Shown: piece by piece, positions 35,351 to 44,084 of the stretch
How positions within the stretch are numbered: position 1 is the stretch's first letter
Layout: every line of letters starts with the position of its first letter
Notes under the pieces: generated by a model
The model's input: only the letters and a program-made list of their open reading frames with translations
The model's database searches: none
Told to the model about the DNA's origin: nothing
Translations under genes and position numbers: made by a program
Assembly (NCBI GenBank): GCA_963799365.1
Contig: CAWCWV010000015.1
Span: 375,476-439,475, forward strand
Direction of reading: 5' to 3'
DNA length: 64,000 nucleotides
From: Marinirhabdus sp963799365
GTDB taxonomy: Bacteria; Bacteroidota; Bacteroidia; Flavobacteriales; Flavobacteriaceae

Positions 35351-35638
35351 CTAGCTAAAAATTGAAAGGTCAAAATCTAAAATCCACAAACAAACAAAAA
35401 CCAGAATAAGAACGATAAAAAGAATGGTTTTATTAAATACCCCATTGCTACGGGTACGACTCGCATAGCGTGCATCGCGCCAGTGAGAACCAAAATCGTT
35501 TTTATTATAGGTTTCGTAATACTTCTCGAATTTATTAGCGAAATTATACTCGTTTGCATCTTCTTTCCCTTTGTAGTAGCGGGGTGTGTAGTTGTAACGG
35601 TTGTTTTGTTTGGTACGTTTTAGTAAGCTAATTTTCAT
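35351..35638 (-). CDS. Small membrane protein linked to mutL
   Basis: A 95-residue protein with a basic, Tyr/Asn-rich N-terminal half (NNRYNYTPRYYKGKEDANEY) and one C-terminal transmembrane helix (about 70-90, TILFIVLILVFVCLWILDFD). I recall similar short proteins upstream of mutL in Flavobacteriaceae, some labelled riboflavin synthase beta subunit; the sequence gives no support for that label. It lies 9 bases upstream of mutL and is probably co-transcribed. Function unknown. Confidence 0.75.
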   Translation of the reverse strand: MKISLLKRTKQNNRYNYTPRYYKGKEDANEYNFANKFEKYYETYNKNDFGSHWRDARYASRTRSNGVFNKTILFIVLILVFVCLWILDFDLSIFS

Positions 35639-35655
35639 AATCCTTGAATTACCTT

Positions 35656-35663
35656 CAAAATTA
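35656..35663 (-). promoter_or_regulatory. Putative -7 box for the small protein-mutL-rhomboid transcript
   Basis: TAATTTTG on the minus strand, 18 bases upstream of the ATG at 35638. Confidence 0.4.
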
Positions 35664-35728
35664 CTGAAAATGTCTCAGTTTTGAAGCGGTTTAACGGGTA
35701 ATCTATAAACAATTTCTGTACCAGTTTG

Positions 35729-36379
35729 CTATTCGACTTCTTCTTCGATTTTGTAAATACTGGGAAGCGACCAATTAAAGGTAACTGCAAGCAATCGTAT
35801 GGTGATTACAACAGAAAAAGAAATAATAATTACCCAATTTTCAGATATAGGAAATTTCAGCAGTAGGAAATAAACCAATCCACCTAAAATACAAGCAGTT
35901 GCGTAAATATTTTTTCTAAAAATAACTGGAATCTCATTACATAAAATATCGCGAATTACCCCTCCAAAACAAGCAGACATAGTTCCAAGTGCAATACAAA
36001 TTAACGCTGGAAAGCCTGCAGCGATTCCTTTTTCGACCCCTACAATCGTATACAAAGCGATCCCTATGGTATCGAACAAAAATAAAGAGCGACGCACATA
36101 CCCCAGTTTTTTCCTAAAGATGATAGCAAGAATTGTGGCAATAATAATTACATACACAAATGTAAGGTTACGCATCCACACTACGTTTGCATCAATAAGT
36201 ACATCACGTAATGTTCCACCTCCCACCGAAGTTACAAAAGCAATTATGAAAATACCGAACACATCCAATTGCTTTTTCATCGCCGTAAGTGCTCCCGATA
36301 CGGCGAATGCGATAGTCCCTAAAATATCTATGATTAGGAAAAGATCTACTGATGTGGAAGGAATTAAGGATACACTCAC
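35729..36379 (-). CDS. TRIC/YicG-family membrane protein (UPF0126)
   Basis: A 216-residue inner membrane protein with seven predicted helices built from two UPF0126 repeats: IIDILGTIAFAVSGALTAMK, FVTSVGGGTLRDVLID and, in the second half, GTMSACFGGVIRDILCNEIP. The paired GGGxxRD motifs are the landmark of bacterial TRIC-type cation channels and YicG. Transport of monovalent cations or glycine is proposed for relatives. The start codon overlaps the end of the RDD gene by 4 bases, so the two are translationally coupled. Confidence 0.88.
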   Translation of the reverse strand: MSVSLIPSTSVDLFLIIDILGTIAFAVSGALTAMKKQLDVFGIFIIAFVTSVGGGTLRDVLIDANVVWMRNLTFVYVIIIATILAIIFRKKLGYVRRSLFLFDTIGIALYTIVGVEKGIAAGFPALICIALGTMSACFGGVIRDILCNEIPVIFRKNIYATACILGGLVYFLLLKFPISENWVIIISFSVVITIRLLAVTFNWSLPSIYKIEEEVE

Positions 36380-37092
36380 ATGTTCTGGGTAAAATAGTTA
36401 TAATCTTTTATCACTTTGTCTATAAAAGCTATCGGGGTCTCCTCGGGAGTGATTTCCATAACTTTAGCGAGGCGTGTTGTTAATTTTAGCACTACTCCAT
36501 GATTTCCGTTATATTTTGCTTCCCAAAAGAGGTTTTTAATGGTACTCATTTCAGTATCTGTGAAAATGGTGACTTGTGGATACTTAGGTTTGTAATCATC
36601 TGGCAAATCTATCACTAATGTTTGCGAAAGGCTTATGGTTTTCTTTTCAGTAATTACGGTCGTAGCTGCAGCGATATCTCCTAAACGCTGGCCTTTACCA
36701 TTCAATAAAACCGTTACTAAGGCTAAGGCACCACTGGTAATCGAAATATCGATAATGCGCAACAACCAACGGATAAAATAATTTGAAAATGATGGTTTAG
36801 AGCCGTCCAATTTTACGACCCTAAGTTTCATAAGCGCTTTTCCAGGGCTACGACCGTTCCAAAAAGTTTCCCACAATAAACTATATACGAAAATTGGTAA
36901 GCCCGCTGTCATATAGACAATAAACATATAGTCACTATCAAACTCCAGAGCAGATATAGCAATGGATATTAGAATTATATAAAGGAATATAATAAAGTAA
37001 TCCACTATAAATGCCAAGACCCTTTCGCCAATCCCACCGACATTTTGCGCAATGTTTACATTTTGCGCTGTTTCTATTTGAAAATTATCCAT
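36376..37092 (-). CDS. RDD-family membrane protein
   Basis: A 238-residue membrane protein. GIGERVLAFIVDYFIIFLYI and WETFWNGRSPGKALMKLRVV are the RDD-domain signatures (Arg, Asp, Asp positions), with three or four helices in residues 20-150, then a soluble C-terminal region. It is divergent from the SpoIIM-MoxR operon, with 33 bases between start codons. RDD proteins of this type accompany that operon in Bacteroidota and many other bacteria, so it probably belongs to the same functional module. Confidence 0.85.
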   Translation of the reverse strand: MDNFQIETAQNVNIAQNVGGIGERVLAFIVDYFIIFLYIILISIAISALEFDSDYMFIVYMTAGLPIFVYSLLWETFWNGRSPGKALMKLRVVKLDGSKPSFSNYFIRWLLRIIDISITSGALALVTVLLNGKGQRLGDIAAATTVITEKKTISLSQTLVIDLPDDYKPKYPQVTIFTDTEMSTIKNLFWEAKYNGNHGVVLKLTTRLAKVMEITPEETPIAFIDKVIKDYNYFTQNM

Positions 37093-37125
37093 TTAATATG
37101 TTACTTTGGAAAAAAAACTCCACGA

Positions 37126-38094
37126 ATGCGCGAAGCTGCTTTTGCGAAACAAAATAAAGACAAATGGCTAAGATTTGAAAATGTTCTGCGGAATAATATT
37201 CAAGTTCCTCCAGACGAATTGAGCGCTTTGTATGTGGAAATAACAGATCACCTTAGCTACGCACAGACTTTCTACCCAAAAAGTAACACATTAAATTATT
37301 TGAATGGAATCTCAGTTTTAGCACATCAAAAAATTTATAAGACCAAACGAGAGTCCCGAAAACGGTTTATAACTTTTTACACTAAGGAGTTTCCGTTGTT
37401 TTTTGCCCAATACCAAAAGCAATTACTTATTGCCTTTGTCACTTTTGCTATTTTTACAATTGTTGGCGCTTATTCTGCTGCAACAGACGGAGATTTTGTT
37501 CGGCTTATTTTAGGCGATACATACGTGAATATGACCATGCAAAATATTGAAGACGGCGACCCCATGAGGGTTTATAAAGATATGAACGAGCTTAATATGT
37601 CCTTGGGAATTACTATTAATAATATTAGAGTAGCACTGATGGCGTTTGCATTTGGTTTGTTTTTGAGCCTGGGCACACTTTTTATTATCATGCAAAATGC
37701 CATTATGTTGGGATCGTTTCAATATTTCTTTTACGAACAAGGATTGCTTTGGGAAAGTGCCAGAACGATTTGGATTCACGGAACTATAGAAATTTCAGTC
37801 ATTATCATTGCTGCTTGTGCGGGACTGGTTTTAGGGAATAGTATTTTATTTCCAGGCACCTATTCCAGGTTGCAATCTTTTGTAAGAGGTGCAAAAGATG
37901 GCGTGAAGATTTTAATTAGTACCATTCCTTTTTTTATTGTGGCAGGCTTTTTAGAAGGCTTTGTAACCCGCCACACCGAAATGCCCGATTGGCTTGCTAT
38001 TGTTATCATTGGCAGTTCCTTGTCACTCATTTTATTTTATTATGTTTTTTATCCGTTACAATTGAAACGGAAATTAAGATTACTGCAAAAATAG
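37126..38094 (+). CDS. SpoIIM-family (DUF95) integral membrane protein
   Basis: A 322-residue protein with a soluble N-terminal part (about 1-95, REAAFAKQNKDKWLRFENVL) and five or so membrane helices. ALMAFAFGLFLSLGTLFIIM, WIHGTIEISVIIIAACAGLVLG and KILISTIPFFIVAGFLEGFV fit the stage II sporulation M family, which is present in non-sporulating bacteria too. I chose ATG 37126; an earlier in-frame start at 37045 would overlap the divergent RDD gene. First gene of the membrane-MoxR operon; function unknown. Confidence 0.85.
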   Translation: MREAAFAKQNKDKWLRFENVLRNNIQVPPDELSALYVEITDHLSYAQTFYPKSNTLNYLNGISVLAHQKIYKTKRESRKRFITFYTKEFPLFFAQYQKQLLIAFVTFAIFTIVGAYSAATDGDFVRLILGDTYVNMTMQNIEDGDPMRVYKDMNELNMSLGITINNIRVALMAFAFGLFLSLGTLFIIMQNAIMLGSFQYFFYEQGLLWESARTIWIHGTIEISVIIIAACAGLVLGNSILFPGTYSRLQSFVRGAKDGVKILISTIPFFIVAGFLEGFVTRHTEMPDWLAIVIIGSSLSLILFYYVFYPLQLKRKLRLLQK

Positions 38095-38143
38095 TAACGC
38101 AACCCAAAACGAATAGACTTATTTCCAATCCATAATTATACAA

Positions 38144-39028
38144 ATGCAAGATTTCATTCAGTTTAAGAAACAGCGAGAGCTAGGCAGTATTTTAACCGAT
38201 ACTTTTAAGTTTATCCGTTTACAATGGAAACCACTTTTCGGGTTAATTTTTCGTATTGCTGGCCCTGCGCTTATTCTTTTGGTTCTAGCCTATGTGTTTT
38301 ATATGCAAACGGTTTTCGGTTCGCTCGGTGTCATAGATAACAATCCTTTCGTCTTTGGCAGCTCAGAATTTGGCTTCTCTTTAATCATATCACTTATCCT
38401 AATCATTTTGGCAGGAATTGCCTATTACGGATTAATGTACGGTACCGTCATGTACAGCATACAATCGTATATAAAAAATAATGGTGAGATTGATAAAAAA
38501 GAAGTGATTGCAGGTGTTAAGAAGGACTTCTGGAAACTTATGGGAATTAGTGTCCTAACGGGTTTAATGATTATAGTAGGTACTATAGTTTGTATTGCAC
38601 CAGGTATTTATCTTGCAGTAGTATTAGCAACTACGTACGGTATTTTAATCTTTGAAAAACGTAGCGTAACAGAAAGCATAAGCTATAGCTTTGAGCTCAT
38701 TAAAGGAGAATGGTGGATTTCATTTGCCACACTTTTGGTGGTTTTAATTCTTTATTATATTATCATCATGATTGCTCAAATCCCACAATACATCTACTTT
38801 TTCATTAAAATGTTTACGGTAGCAGAGACTATGTCTTCAGACCCATCAGGTATGTTCGATGGTATTTATATAGCCCTAAACGGTTTTGCGCTCATCATGC
38901 AATATATATTCTATGTGATTATTGTAATTACAACTGGGTTTATCTATTTCAATTTAAACGAAAAGAAAAATTTTACAGGAACTATAGAGACTATTGAGAG
39001 CTTGGGGGCCAGCCAGGACAAGGAGTAG
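38144..39028 (+). CDS. Polytopic membrane protein of the MoxR operon
   Basis: A 294-residue protein with about six hydrophobic helices. It opens MQDFIQFKKQRELGSILTDT, a cytoplasmic start, and includes TYGILIFEKRSVTESISYSF and ELIKGEWWISFATLLVVLIL, a layout like the glycerophosphodiester phosphodiesterase membrane domain or DUF7544-type proteins. No catalytic motif. It follows the SpoIIM gene by 49 bases. Its TAG stop is the first unit of a 7-bp repeat array. Confidence 0.7.
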   Translation: MQDFIQFKKQRELGSILTDTFKFIRLQWKPLFGLIFRIAGPALILLVLAYVFYMQTVFGSLGVIDNNPFVFGSSEFGFSLIISLILIILAGIAYYGLMYGTVMYSIQSYIKNNGEIDKKEVIAGVKKDFWKLMGISVLTGLMIIVGTIVCIAPGIYLAVVLATTYGILIFEKRSVTESISYSFELIKGEWWISFATLLVVLILYYIIIMIAQIPQYIYFFIKMFTVAETMSSDPSGMFDGIYIALNGFALIMQYIFYVIIVITTGFIYFNLNEKKNFTGTIETIESLGASQDKE

Positions 39029-39084
39029 AGAGTAAAGAGCAAAGAACAGAGAACAGAGAACAGAGAACAGAGAACAGAGAAAGT
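39026..39084 (+). repeat. Heptamer array 5' of the four-helix-bundle gene
   Basis: Eight 7-bp units from 39029 to 39084: AGAGTAA, AGAGCAA, five AGAACAG and AGAAAGT, beginning at the TAG stop of the preceding gene. Purine-rich on the plus strand. Confidence 0.9.
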
Positions 39085-39095
39085 AAACTTTCATT

Positions 39096-39458
39096 ATGGG
39101 AAAAAGTAGACACAATTATAAAAACTTGAAAATCTGGCAACTAGGACTGGAAATTTCTTTAGAAATATCAGATTTATTAGACACTTTTCCAAAACACGAA
39201 ATATACAACTTGACCTCTCAAATGAGTCGTTGTTCTATTTCAATGCCAAGTAATATTTCTGAAGGCTCTGCTAAAACAGACAAATCTTTCAGCAACTATT
39301 TAGATATTTCTCTTGGATCCTCTTTTGAGTTAGGAACTCAACTTATTATTGCAAAACATAAAAAATATATCAACCAAGAACAACTTGAAAAATTTGAACT
39401 AAAAATTGAAGAATGGCAAAAAATGACAATGGGTTTCCAAAATGGTCTTAACCCTTAA
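39096..39458 (+). CDS. Four-helix-bundle protein (S23 / Avd-like)
   Basis: A 120-residue protein of the 23S rRNA intervening-sequence (S23) family, related to Avd of diversity-generating retroelements. KNLKIWQLGLEISLEISDLL, EIYNLTSQMSRCSISMPSNI and SEGSAKTDKSFSNYLDISLG are the family pattern, and helices fill the protein. It sits inside an otherwise conserved operon (SpoIIM, membrane protein / DUF4129, DUF4350, MoxR, DUF58) and is bordered on both sides by 7-bp tandem arrays in inverted orientation, which suggests insertion as a unit. No reverse transcriptase or variable repeat is nearby. Molecular role unknown. Confidence 0.88.
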   Translation: MGKSRHNYKNLKIWQLGLEISLEISDLLDTFPKHEIYNLTSQMSRCSISMPSNISEGSAKTDKSFSNYLDISLGSSFELGTQLIIAKHKKYINQEQLEKFELKIEEWQKMTMGFQNGLNP

Positions 39459-39488
39459 TCTCTTCTCTATTTTCTATTTTCTTTATTC
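39459..39488 (-). repeat. Heptamer array 3' of the four-helix-bundle gene
   Basis: Four 7-bp units, TCTTCTC, TATTTTC, TATTTTC and TTTATTC (39461-39488), directly after the TAA stop. The minus strand reads as purine-rich AGAAAAT/AGAGAAG, inverted relative to the upstream array. Confidence 0.75.
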
Positions 39489-39494
39489 AAAAAC

Positions 39495-40328
39495 GTGCGC
39501 TATATACTATCCTTCTTACTGCTATTTATTTTTGTTGAAGCTATTTCGGCACAAGATAGTATTTCTGAAATTCAAGAAAACCAAGCTGCCTTAGCGCAAG
39601 ACAGCATCTTTTCTTCCGAAAAAAAAATAGTCCAATACGATACCAATTCAGAAAAAACACCACTTTCCCTTAATAAAGATACTATTGAAGCGTATAAAAA
39701 TAATCCAGATTTCAACTACCAGCCGCCAGAAGAAACCGATAATTGGTGGAAACAGTTTACGAGTTGGATTGGCGATTTAATAAGCAGGTTTTTTAGATGG
39801 TTAGGAAACGTTTGGAGCTCCTTTTGGGAATGGGTGCTTCCTAATGGACAAGGAAGTCCGTTATGGAGTTTTGTAATCCATGTGTTACCGTATTTAATTT
39901 TGGCGCTACTCGTCGGTTTTATTGTTTGGCTCTTTTTTAAGCTGAATCCAGGTGCGAAACTGATGAAATCCAAAGCAAAACCAGATGTGTTTTTTACCGA
40001 GGATGAAGAGATTATCAAGACTCGTGACATTCAGAAGTTAATTAACAAAGCAGTACGGAAACAGCATTACCGCCTAGCAGTGCGTTATTACTATCTCTTA
40101 ATTCTGAAACGCCTTACTAATGCGGAACTTATTGAATACGAATTTGATAAAACCAACAGCGATTACTTTGGCGAAGTCACTTCAGAAAAACTAAACTCCG
40201 GTTTTAGAAAAGCCACCAATATTTATGAGTATATCTGGTACGGAAACTTTACAGTAACCGAAACCGATTTCAACAAAGCACAAAGTATTTTCACCAACCT
40301 AGAACATAGCATTCCAAAAGCCAAATGA
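39495..40328 (+). CDS. DUF4129 domain membrane protein
   Basis: A 277-residue protein: signal sequence (residues 1-20), a periplasmic region, one transmembrane helix near 125-150 (HVLPYLILALLVGFIVWLFF) and a cytoplasmic DUF4129 domain at about 180-265 (INKAVRKQHYRLAVRYYYLL, YEYIWYGNFTVTETDF). It starts at GTG 39495, the only early start in frame. Stop and the next start overlap by 4 bases. DUF4129 proteins travel with MoxR and DUF58 genes and are thought to act in an envelope-linked chaperone-like module; this is context, not proof. Confidence 0.85.
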   Translation: MRYILSFLLLFIFVEAISAQDSISEIQENQAALAQDSIFSSEKKIVQYDTNSEKTPLSLNKDTIEAYKNNPDFNYQPPEETDNWWKQFTSWIGDLISRFFRWLGNVWSSFWEWVLPNGQGSPLWSFVIHVLPYLILALLVGFIVWLFFKLNPGAKLMKSKAKPDVFFTEDEEIIKTRDIQKLINKAVRKQHYRLAVRYYYLLILKRLTNAELIEYEFDKTNSDYFGEVTSEKLNSGFRKATNIYEYIWYGNFTVTETDFNKAQSIFTNLEHSIPKAK

Positions 40329-41542
40329 CGAAACTTCAAAAAATAGCGTTGTTTTCTGTGTTGGGTTTACTGGCGCTTCTGGTGTATGTAGAAGCGACCA
40401 AACCGCAGCCTATCAATTGGTTTCAGAGCTATAGCAGAGTTGATAAAATTCCGTTTGGGACCTTTGTTTTGCACGATTTACTAGATGAAAAGCTAGATGA
40501 TAACTTTATTGAAATGAACCGTCCGCCGTTTGAGAAATTAGCAGATTCAACTTTAAAAGGCACATATTTTTTTGTAAATAATTACGTTGGAATAGATGGT
40601 GACGAGTTGGATAGATTACTTCGCTGGACCGAAAAAGGGAATACCCTATTTATAGCTTCGCATGGTTTTAGCAGAGACTTAATGGATACACTCTCCTTAA
40701 AGGATGATACGCAGTATAGCTTGAACACACTGGGCACACAACCTTTGTTGGAGCTGGTAAATACAAATTTAAAGGCCAAGAAACCCTTTTTAATTGAACG
40801 TGATATAAACATCCGTTTTTTTAGTGAACTGGATACACTTACGCAAACAGTCTTAGGGCAGACAGCCATTTACAACGACACGTTTACATTAAAAGATGCA
40901 AAGCCCAACTTTATTAAAGCACCATTTGGCACAGGAACCATCTTTTTACACAGTCAACCCGAAGTTTTTACCAACTACTTTCTACTAGAAAAGGATAATG
41001 TGCTTTACACAGAAGGTGTTTTATCATATATAAATCCGAATGAGAATTTTTACTGGGACAACCATTACAAATCTGGAAAGCCTATAGAAACCTCTCCATT
41101 ATATATTTTACTGAATAACAAATACTTGAAATGGGCGTATTATTTCATGCTGATTGGTGCATTACTCTTCGTATTATTTGAAGGCAAACGAAAGCAACGT
41201 AAAATCCCAATTGTAACGCCGCCCGCCAATAAAACCTTTGAATATACTCGTACTATTGCTGGAATGTATTACGACCAGAAAGACCACAAAGCCATTGCCG
41301 AAAAACAAATCGCCTTTTTTATGGAATACATACGCACACGTCTACGTATTCCAACTGAACAAATCAACACACGATTTTTTGCACAAGTAGCAGCACGCAG
41401 CGGCAACACAACAGAAGATACTAAAGCATTGTTTACTTTTATGGAGCAGATACAGCACCAGCCAGAAATAACTCCAGAAACCTTATTAAAACTGAATCGA
41501 GAAATCACCACTTATAAAAATACAACAGATGGAAAATCCTGA
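40325..41542 (+). CDS. DUF4350 domain protein
   Basis: A 405-residue protein with an N-terminal transmembrane anchor (about 7-24), a DUF4350 domain of Rossmann-like character (FVNNYVGIDGDELDRLLRWTEKGNTLFIAS; FGTGTIFLHSQPEVFTNYFL), a second helix near 275 (YFMLIGALLFVLFEG) and a cytoplasmic tail. It overlaps DUF4129 by 4 bases and the MoxR gene by 14, so translation is probably coupled. Function unknown. Confidence 0.85.
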   Translation: MTKLQKIALFSVLGLLALLVYVEATKPQPINWFQSYSRVDKIPFGTFVLHDLLDEKLDDNFIEMNRPPFEKLADSTLKGTYFFVNNYVGIDGDELDRLLRWTEKGNTLFIASHGFSRDLMDTLSLKDDTQYSLNTLGTQPLLELVNTNLKAKKPFLIERDINIRFFSELDTLTQTVLGQTAIYNDTFTLKDAKPNFIKAPFGTGTIFLHSQPEVFTNYFLLEKDNVLYTEGVLSYINPNENFYWDNHYKSGKPIETSPLYILLNNKYLKWAYYFMLIGALLFVLFEGKRKQRKIPIVTPPANKTFEYTRTIAGMYYDQKDHKAIAEKQIAFFMEYIRTRLRIPTEQINTRFFAQVAARSGNTTEDTKALFTFMEQIQHQPEITPETLLKLNREITTYKNTTDGKS

Positions 41543-42545
41543 AGAAAACCCAATCATACCACAACAAAACGAAGAGTTGCAGTTTAATAACCGTATTCCG
41601 TTGGAGGAATTAAAATCTTCGGTAGAAGCTATTAAAGCACAGTTACGCAAAATAATTATTGGGCAGGAAGACTTTATAGAATTGCTTATAGTTGGCTTGT
41701 TAGCCAACGGTCATATTCTTATTGAAGGGGTACCAGGAATTGCAAAAACAATCACTGCCAAGTTGTTTGCAAAGACCTTGAAAACCAATTTCAGTAGAAT
41801 TCAATTTACCCCAGATTTGATGCCTAGTGACGTCTTGGGAACTTCTATTTTGAATATGAAAGAGTCTGAATTTGAATTTAAAAAAGGCCCCATCTTCAGT
41901 AACATAATTTTAATTGATGAGATTAACCGAGCGCCTGCAAAAACACAAGCTGCACTTTTTGAAGTTATGGAAGAACGTCAAATTACAATAGATGGAAAAA
42001 AATATGCCATGGATTATCCTTTTATGGTGCTGGCTACACAAAACCCTATTGAGCAAGAAGGTACTTATGCCCTACCAGAAGCTCAGTTAGACCGTTTTCT
42101 TTTTAAAATTAAGGTGGGCTACCCAAAATTGGAGGAAGAGGTGACTATTTTAAAATCCCATCATGACCGGAAGCTCGCAGTGCCTGCAGATGCCATTGAA
42201 GGAATATTAACCCCCGAAGATTTAAGGAAATTTCGTGGACAGGTACAGGAAATTTTAATTGAGGATAAAATCTTTAACTATATTGCCCAGGTGGTGGATA
42301 AAACCCGAAATCACCCACATTTATATTTAGGAGGATCACCAAGAGCTTCATTGGCTATAATGAATGCTGCTAAAACTTTCGCAGCAATTAACGGGCGTGA
42401 TTTCGTTACACCAGATGATGTTAAAAGAGGCTTAGCACCCGTATTACGCCACCGAATTATCCTTTCACCTGAACGTGAAATGGAAGGTATGACCCCAGAA
42501 ACCGTGATAGATATGATTGCGCAAAGTGTTGAAATTCCGAGGTAA
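41529..42545 (+). CDS. MoxR-family AAA+ ATPase
   Basis: A 338-residue cytoplasmic AAA+ ATPase. Walker A is EGVPGIAKTITAK, Walker B IILIDEINRAPAKTQAALFE, sensor 1 VLATQNPIEQEGTYALPEAQ with the arginine finger LDRFLFKI, and sensor 2 LGGSPRASLAIMNAAK. Family members act as metal-centre insertases or chaperones together with von Willebrand A partners; here DUF58 follows 9 bases downstream. Complete. Confidence 0.93.
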   Translation: MENPEENPIIPQQNEELQFNNRIPLEELKSSVEAIKAQLRKIIIGQEDFIELLIVGLLANGHILIEGVPGIAKTITAKLFAKTLKTNFSRIQFTPDLMPSDVLGTSILNMKESEFEFKKGPIFSNIILIDEINRAPAKTQAALFEVMEERQITIDGKKYAMDYPFMVLATQNPIEQEGTYALPEAQLDRFLFKIKVGYPKLEEEVTILKSHHDRKLAVPADAIEGILTPEDLRKFRGQVQEILIEDKIFNYIAQVVDKTRNHPHLYLGGSPRASLAIMNAAKTFAAINGRDFVTPDDVKRGLAPVLRHRIILSPEREMEGMTPETVIDMIAQSVEIPR

Positions 42546-42554
42546 CATCAAAAT

Positions 42555-43886
42555 ATGATCAACTTCTTTAAATCGCTATACCTAACCCCACGTTTTTTTT
42601 ACGTGCTTGCTGTTTTAGTGGTGCTTTTCATCATTTCAAATTGGTGGTTAGAGCTCTATGGCATCTCGTGGATTTTGGTATTGGGTATTACTGTTTTTAT
42701 TTTGTTCGAAATTTCGATGCTTTACAGTAGCAGAGGCTTAAAAGGAACTCGAGTTTTACCCGATAAATTTTCAAATAGCGATGAAAATGAAGTGCTCATT
42801 CAATTAGAAAACAAGTATTCTTTTGCCATTGAAGTTAGTATTGTAGATGAATTACCTGTTCAGTTTCAGAAGCGGGACTTCTTTCAGACAACAAAAATTC
42901 CTGGGAAGCAACGGCATACGTATACGTATTTGGCGCGTCCTGTGGAGCGTGGTGAATATGTCTTCGGAAATTTGAATCTCTATGCATCTTCGGTCATTGG
43001 ACTGATTCGAAGACGGTATACTTTTAACAATGAGCAGCTAGTGAAAGTGTACCCTTCTTTCATCCAAATGAAAAAATACGACTTCCTAGCTATTGATAAT
43101 AGGTTATCACACATCGGCTTAAAGAAAATACGAAAGATTGGCCACACCATGGAATTTGAGCAAATCAAGGAATATGTGGTAGGTGACGATGTTCGCACTG
43201 TGAACTGGAAAGCCACCGCCAAACACGCGCGGTTGATGGTAAACCAATTTCAAGATGAAAAAATGCAGCCAGTATACAGCATTATCGATACGAGTCGGGT
43301 GATGAAAATGCCCTTTAATGAACTGAAATTAATAGACTACGCCATAAATAGCACCCTGGCTTTCAGCAATATTGCCTTAAAGAAAAATGATAAAGTGGGA
43401 TTGGTAGATTTCAGCAATAAGATAGGTAATTTCCTGCCTGCCCAGGCTAAAAAAACCTATCTCAATAACATTCTGGATACGCTGTACAATATAGATTCTA
43501 GGTATTTAGATTCAGATTTTGGGGCTTTGCAGGCGATGGTTCGCAGACGCATTAACCATCGAAGTTTATTGTTACTCTATACTAATTTTGAACATATTAC
43601 TTCACTACACAGGCAACTCCCCTATTTGCAGGCAATTTCAAAAAAACACGTGTTGGTAGTTATCTTTTTTGAAAACACCGAGCTCCGTAAGCTAAGCGAA
43701 ATCGAAGCTAACACCATCCCCGATATTTTTGACAAAACCATTGCCGAGCAATTTCAATACGATAAAAAAGTAATGGTACGCGAGTTACAGCAGCGAGGCA
43801 TACAAACGGTTTTAACTGCCCCTGAAGATTTAACGGTGAACACCATCAATAAGTATCTTGAAATAAAAGCGAAGGGGCTCTTGTAA
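42555..43886 (+). CDS. DUF58 domain protein (VWA-like partner of MoxR)
   Basis: A 443-residue protein with two N-terminal transmembrane helices (about 14-55) and a DUF58 domain with the landmark EFEQIKEYVVGDDVRTVNWK, then TAKHARLMVNQFQDE. A VWA-like fold follows, in which IIDTSRVM takes the place of the usual MIDAS DxSxS. Last gene of the operon. An 8-bp period array begins at its TAA stop. Confidence 0.9.
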   Translation: MINFFKSLYLTPRFFYVLAVLVVLFIISNWWLELYGISWILVLGITVFILFEISMLYSSRGLKGTRVLPDKFSNSDENEVLIQLENKYSFAIEVSIVDELPVQFQKRDFFQTTKIPGKQRHTYTYLARPVERGEYVFGNLNLYASSVIGLIRRRYTFNNEQLVKVYPSFIQMKKYDFLAIDNRLSHIGLKKIRKIGHTMEFEQIKEYVVGDDVRTVNWKATAKHARLMVNQFQDEKMQPVYSIIDTSRVMKMPFNELKLIDYAINSTLAFSNIALKKNDKVGLVDFSNKIGNFLPAQAKKTYLNNILDTLYNIDSRYLDSDFGALQAMVRRRINHRSLLLLYTNFEHITSLHRQLPYLQAISKKHVLVVIFFENTELRKLSEIEANTIPDIFDKTIAEQFQYDKKVMVRELQQRGIQTVLTAPEDLTVNTINKYLEIKAKGLL

Positions 43887-43950
43887 TTTGGGTAACTGGG
43901 TAACTGGGTAATTAGGTAACTAGTAAATTGGTTAATTGGTTAATAATGTT
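43884..43950 (+). repeat. Octamer array beginning at the DUF58 stop codon
   Basis: From the TAA: TTTGGGTA, ACTGGGTA (twice), ATTAGGTA, ACTAGTAA and ATTGGTTA (twice), strict 8-bp period. The rest of the gap to 44084 is AT-rich with nothing recognised. Confidence 0.85.
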
Positions 43951-44084
43951 TTTAGCTTGATCATAAATTGGTCAATCATATGCTCATTATCTATTTTTAG
44001 AGGAAAAAGCATAAATTAGCTTTAAACACGAGTACTTTTTCAATCGGAAGGGGTGTAGTTTTAAATATTCAACATATACGTAGG

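Noticed and set aside
35351..35638. Riboflavin synthase beta subunit label sometimes given to such proteins
   Set aside because: A 95-aa basic protein with one C-terminal helix has no lumazine synthase features.
39096..39458. Diversity-generating retroelement
   Set aside because: The Avd-like protein is present, but no reverse transcriptase, template repeat or variable repeat can be seen nearby.
41529..43886. MoxR-DUF58 pair considered as an antiviral ATPase system
   Set aside because: Gene order with SpoIIM, DUF4129, DUF4350 and RDD is the common housekeeping-type envelope module; no nuclease or toxin partner.
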